This document shows, piece by piece, positions 63,301-64,000 of a stretch of DNA of 64,000 nt (its first letter is position 1; every line of letters starts with the position of its first letter). The DNA is taken from positions 118,196 to 182,195 of the forward strand of contig NZ_AMSG01000005.1 in assembly GCF_000300875.1 (NCBI RefSeq), given 5' to 3'. The stretch is from Galbibacter marinus (GTDB taxonomy: Bacteria; Bacteroidota; Bacteroidia; Flavobacteriales; Flavobacteriaceae). The translations under genes and the position numbers were made by a program. The notes below the pieces were generated by a model. It searched no databases. It saw nothing but the letters and a program-made list of their open reading frames with translations, and was not told the origin of the DNA.

Positions 63301-64000
63301 ATGCTAAAACGTACAAATCAGAACACATTGATTCTAAACAACAACAGTATACTGATTGGTTACAAGAACTTTTGATAAAAATTAAGTCCGAAGATTCCTC
63401 TCGTCCGATTATCGTCTCCCTAGACTTAAATAAGTACACAATTACAAACACCGCAATACTACTCTCTAAGGCGCCCCCTATTGACGCCCTAGCTTTAAAC
63501 CTAAATAAGGAAGAAGACAATTGTTATCTGAAAGAATTTGTTGCATTTGCAAAACAGCATCACATTGCCTATCAATTAGGTACTGTACCTCCTAAAACAC
63601 TCCCACAAGTGGAAGCACTCTACAAAGAGAACAAAAGCCTCTATATTGCTAACTTTCAAGATAGACATGAGAGTAACAGCATGGACTTAAATGGGTTGAT
63701 CGATTTTAAAGGCGCTATAAAACCAGATCTTTATAGGGTTCAATCTTTTTTAAATCACCAAAAGTACACTCCAGAAGATCTAAAAATTAACATTTTAAAA
63801 CCTGCTTCTCGATTAAAAGTGGATTTTCCATACAAGTATACAGCGGTATTTAAAACCTCAGAAACCCCATGGAGTTACCAAGTTCCAAATCTCGAAAACA
63901 GTAGACTCGAATGGTTCTTGGTAAAATGTGATGTTTATGGAAACTCTTTAGTAATGAAATCAATTGGTAATACATCCCAAGCAAGTATTACAATACCCGA
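60300..64000 (+). CDS. GT2 cellulose-synthase-like glycosyltransferase fused to GH26-like and pseudo-glycosidase domains; 3' end beyond window
   Basis: Open to the window end: 1,233 codons seen. Two N-terminal spans (about 21-41, 48-66) precede a processive GT2 domain (about 85-315) with Asp in LCDEAND, DxD Asp170/Asp172 (ILDPDH), the AED motif (Glu260, Asp261) in place of TED, and QQLKW (297-301) in place of QxxRW. About six further spans follow (about 326-550). Residues about 563-850 form a GH26-like barrel with acid/base Glu690 (RFAHEFD) and nucleophile Glu790 (ILAEFGS). Residues about 880 onward resemble the neighbouring lipoprotein, but Glu139 and Glu230 of that protein align by eye with Asp996 and Gln1092 here. 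No PilZ domain is seen. It probably makes a beta-linked exopolysaccharide and edits it at the exit side. Product unknown. Confidence 0.82.
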   Translation, partial: MKRRITIQPPTKKEKITLRFMIVVGCLALIYFVFIFFSIDKIGNKFLYILLCTTLAYSLARILYEWYHYWDISIPKFQPLTKNFTVDILTTYFPGEPYEMVENTLIAIKNITYPHTTILCDEANDPRLITFCLKHDIRHIARSVHTDAKAGNINNALCKIARGEICVILDPDHVPAPEFLDHVLPYFEDDNIGFVQIVQAYKNLHESYVAKGSAQQTFQFYGPIMMCMNSYGTVNAIGANCTFRRAALDSIQGHAPGLAEDMHTAMQLHAKGWKSVYVPKILARGLVPSSLTAYYKQQLKWARGTTDLLAHVYPKLFKQFNWRQRIHYGLIPLHYIFGFIYLINFLIPIISLSFSITPWKGNILLFGLSLFPLMATVIIIRNYVQRWVMEETERGFHAVGGLLQISTWWIFCLGCIYTVFSKKIPYLPTPKTGEDKTSWKLLAPNIIVGVVSLASIIYGLQKNLTPFSLFMSGFALLNAFFMFFTIYLGFHKSSQLAAIKNNFSKKAYQTNLNVKVQLWRFRHAIYSLVRQTGMPLLLLIMCFSLISINKQQYRKWDGVDSNVKPAHLSQRYLGIYNPLYNNGFSNAEEIKKVEQKLNIAFDISAHYIPWGDTFQFKNLKKVLNQNKHTPIISWEPWSNDFSFSKSRKQYQENKNIFKHILQGDFDNYIKQTAFAFKNYRKTVYLRFAHEFDNPFYPWSQSGNNTAEEFKKAWVYIWNIYKELGVDNVKWVWNPWKSEAIDLYYPGDTYVDYVGLTALNYGKQPSFDHWYAPFKNALTSQGIQKPVILAEFGSLANNTNQTTWINQGVESIADNYPEINHLVIFNSSIDRNVPEQLDTSILNWKIADYNQLRRTLWEAEIRQENCIPLSTDTLKLTQHTTNFVEITKNIKGVIYNKGLNWYKNYYTLDINTLQKDFSQIRTLGFNRVKYFGSPIYNHNVFKTAKQYNLQIDYGFWLPEIEDFTNIAFIEKIENQVLDKVRQLKNEQIIDSWHFSNDLLSHYAKTYKSEHIDSKQQQYTDWLQELLIKIKSEDSSRPIIVSLDLNKYTITNTAILLSKAPPIDALALNLNKEEDNCYLKEFVAFAKQHHIAYQLGTVPPKTLPQVEALYKENKSLYIANFQDRHESNSMDLNGLIDFKGAIKPDLYRVQSFLNHQKYTPEDLKINILKPASRLKVDFPYKYTAVFKTSETPWSYQVPNLENSRLEWFLVKCDVYGNSLVMKSIGNTSQASITIP

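Noticed and set aside
1..64000. CRISPR arrays, insertion sequences, prophage, rRNA
   Set aside because: No regularly spaced repeats, transposase or phage-type reading frames, or rRNA-like sequence were found by eye on either strand.

Overview
The window is chromosomal DNA of a marine-type member of the Bacteroidota, most likely Flavobacteriaceae. Evidence for this: the DNA is A+T-rich; many genes are preceded by the Bacteroidota -7 element TAnnTTTG and lack Shine-Dalgarno sites; there are many lipoproteins with a short lipobox; gldI, a Rho with a long Asn/Lys/Pro-rich insertion and a menaquinol-type single-subunit NO reductase are present; and gene orders such as parA-parB-DUF5683-dapB-lepB are familiar from this family. 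No insertion sequence, prophage, CRISPR array or rRNA operon was seen. One tRNA (Thr, TGT) is present.

Layout. (1) 1-10211, minus strand: an L-fucose release and catabolism operon. An AraC regulator is followed by an L-fuconate dehydratase (enolase superfamily), a GH29 fucosidase, an SDR dehydrogenase, an FAH-family hydrolase, an amidohydrolase-type lactonase, a GH95 fucosidase and a second GH29 fucosidase that runs off the left edge. Together they would free fucose from glycans and take it through the non-phosphorylating route to pyruvate and lactate; the first dehydrogenase and the transporter are not in view. (2) 10390-14948: udk, a FtsB/DivIC-like gene and both methylmalonyl-CoA mutase subunits. 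(3) 14950-23100: a denitrification and NO-defence block: an Rrf2 (NsrR-like) regulator, quinol NO reductase, the Ric repair protein, a 12-TM heme-copper-oxidase-like protein, a SCO copper chaperone, a NirV-like protein and a copper nitrite reductase fused to cytochrome c. A shared motif GATATnnTTGTCC precedes both the regulator and norB.

(4) 23176-58767 is mostly housekeeping: chromosome partition (parAB), lysine synthesis (dapB), signal peptidase, two rhomboids, mutL, ribH, recF with a DciA-like gene, ndk, nrnA, gldI and a double-domain prolyl isomerase, manA-queD-idi, prfC, rho, folD, ffh, a MATE pump, a metzincin-like lipoprotein and argS. Several strong hairpin terminators separate these units.

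(5) 59014-64000 is the most unusual part. A lipoprotein with a GH2-like glycosidase barrel overlaps by 4 nt a giant gene (open at the right edge, more than 1,233 codons). That gene fuses a cellulose-synthase-like GT2 membrane glycosyltransferase to a GH26-like glycosidase domain with both catalytic glutamates. A third domain looks like a catalytically dead relative of the lipoprotein. This suggests a self-contained machine that makes and trims an exopolysaccharide.
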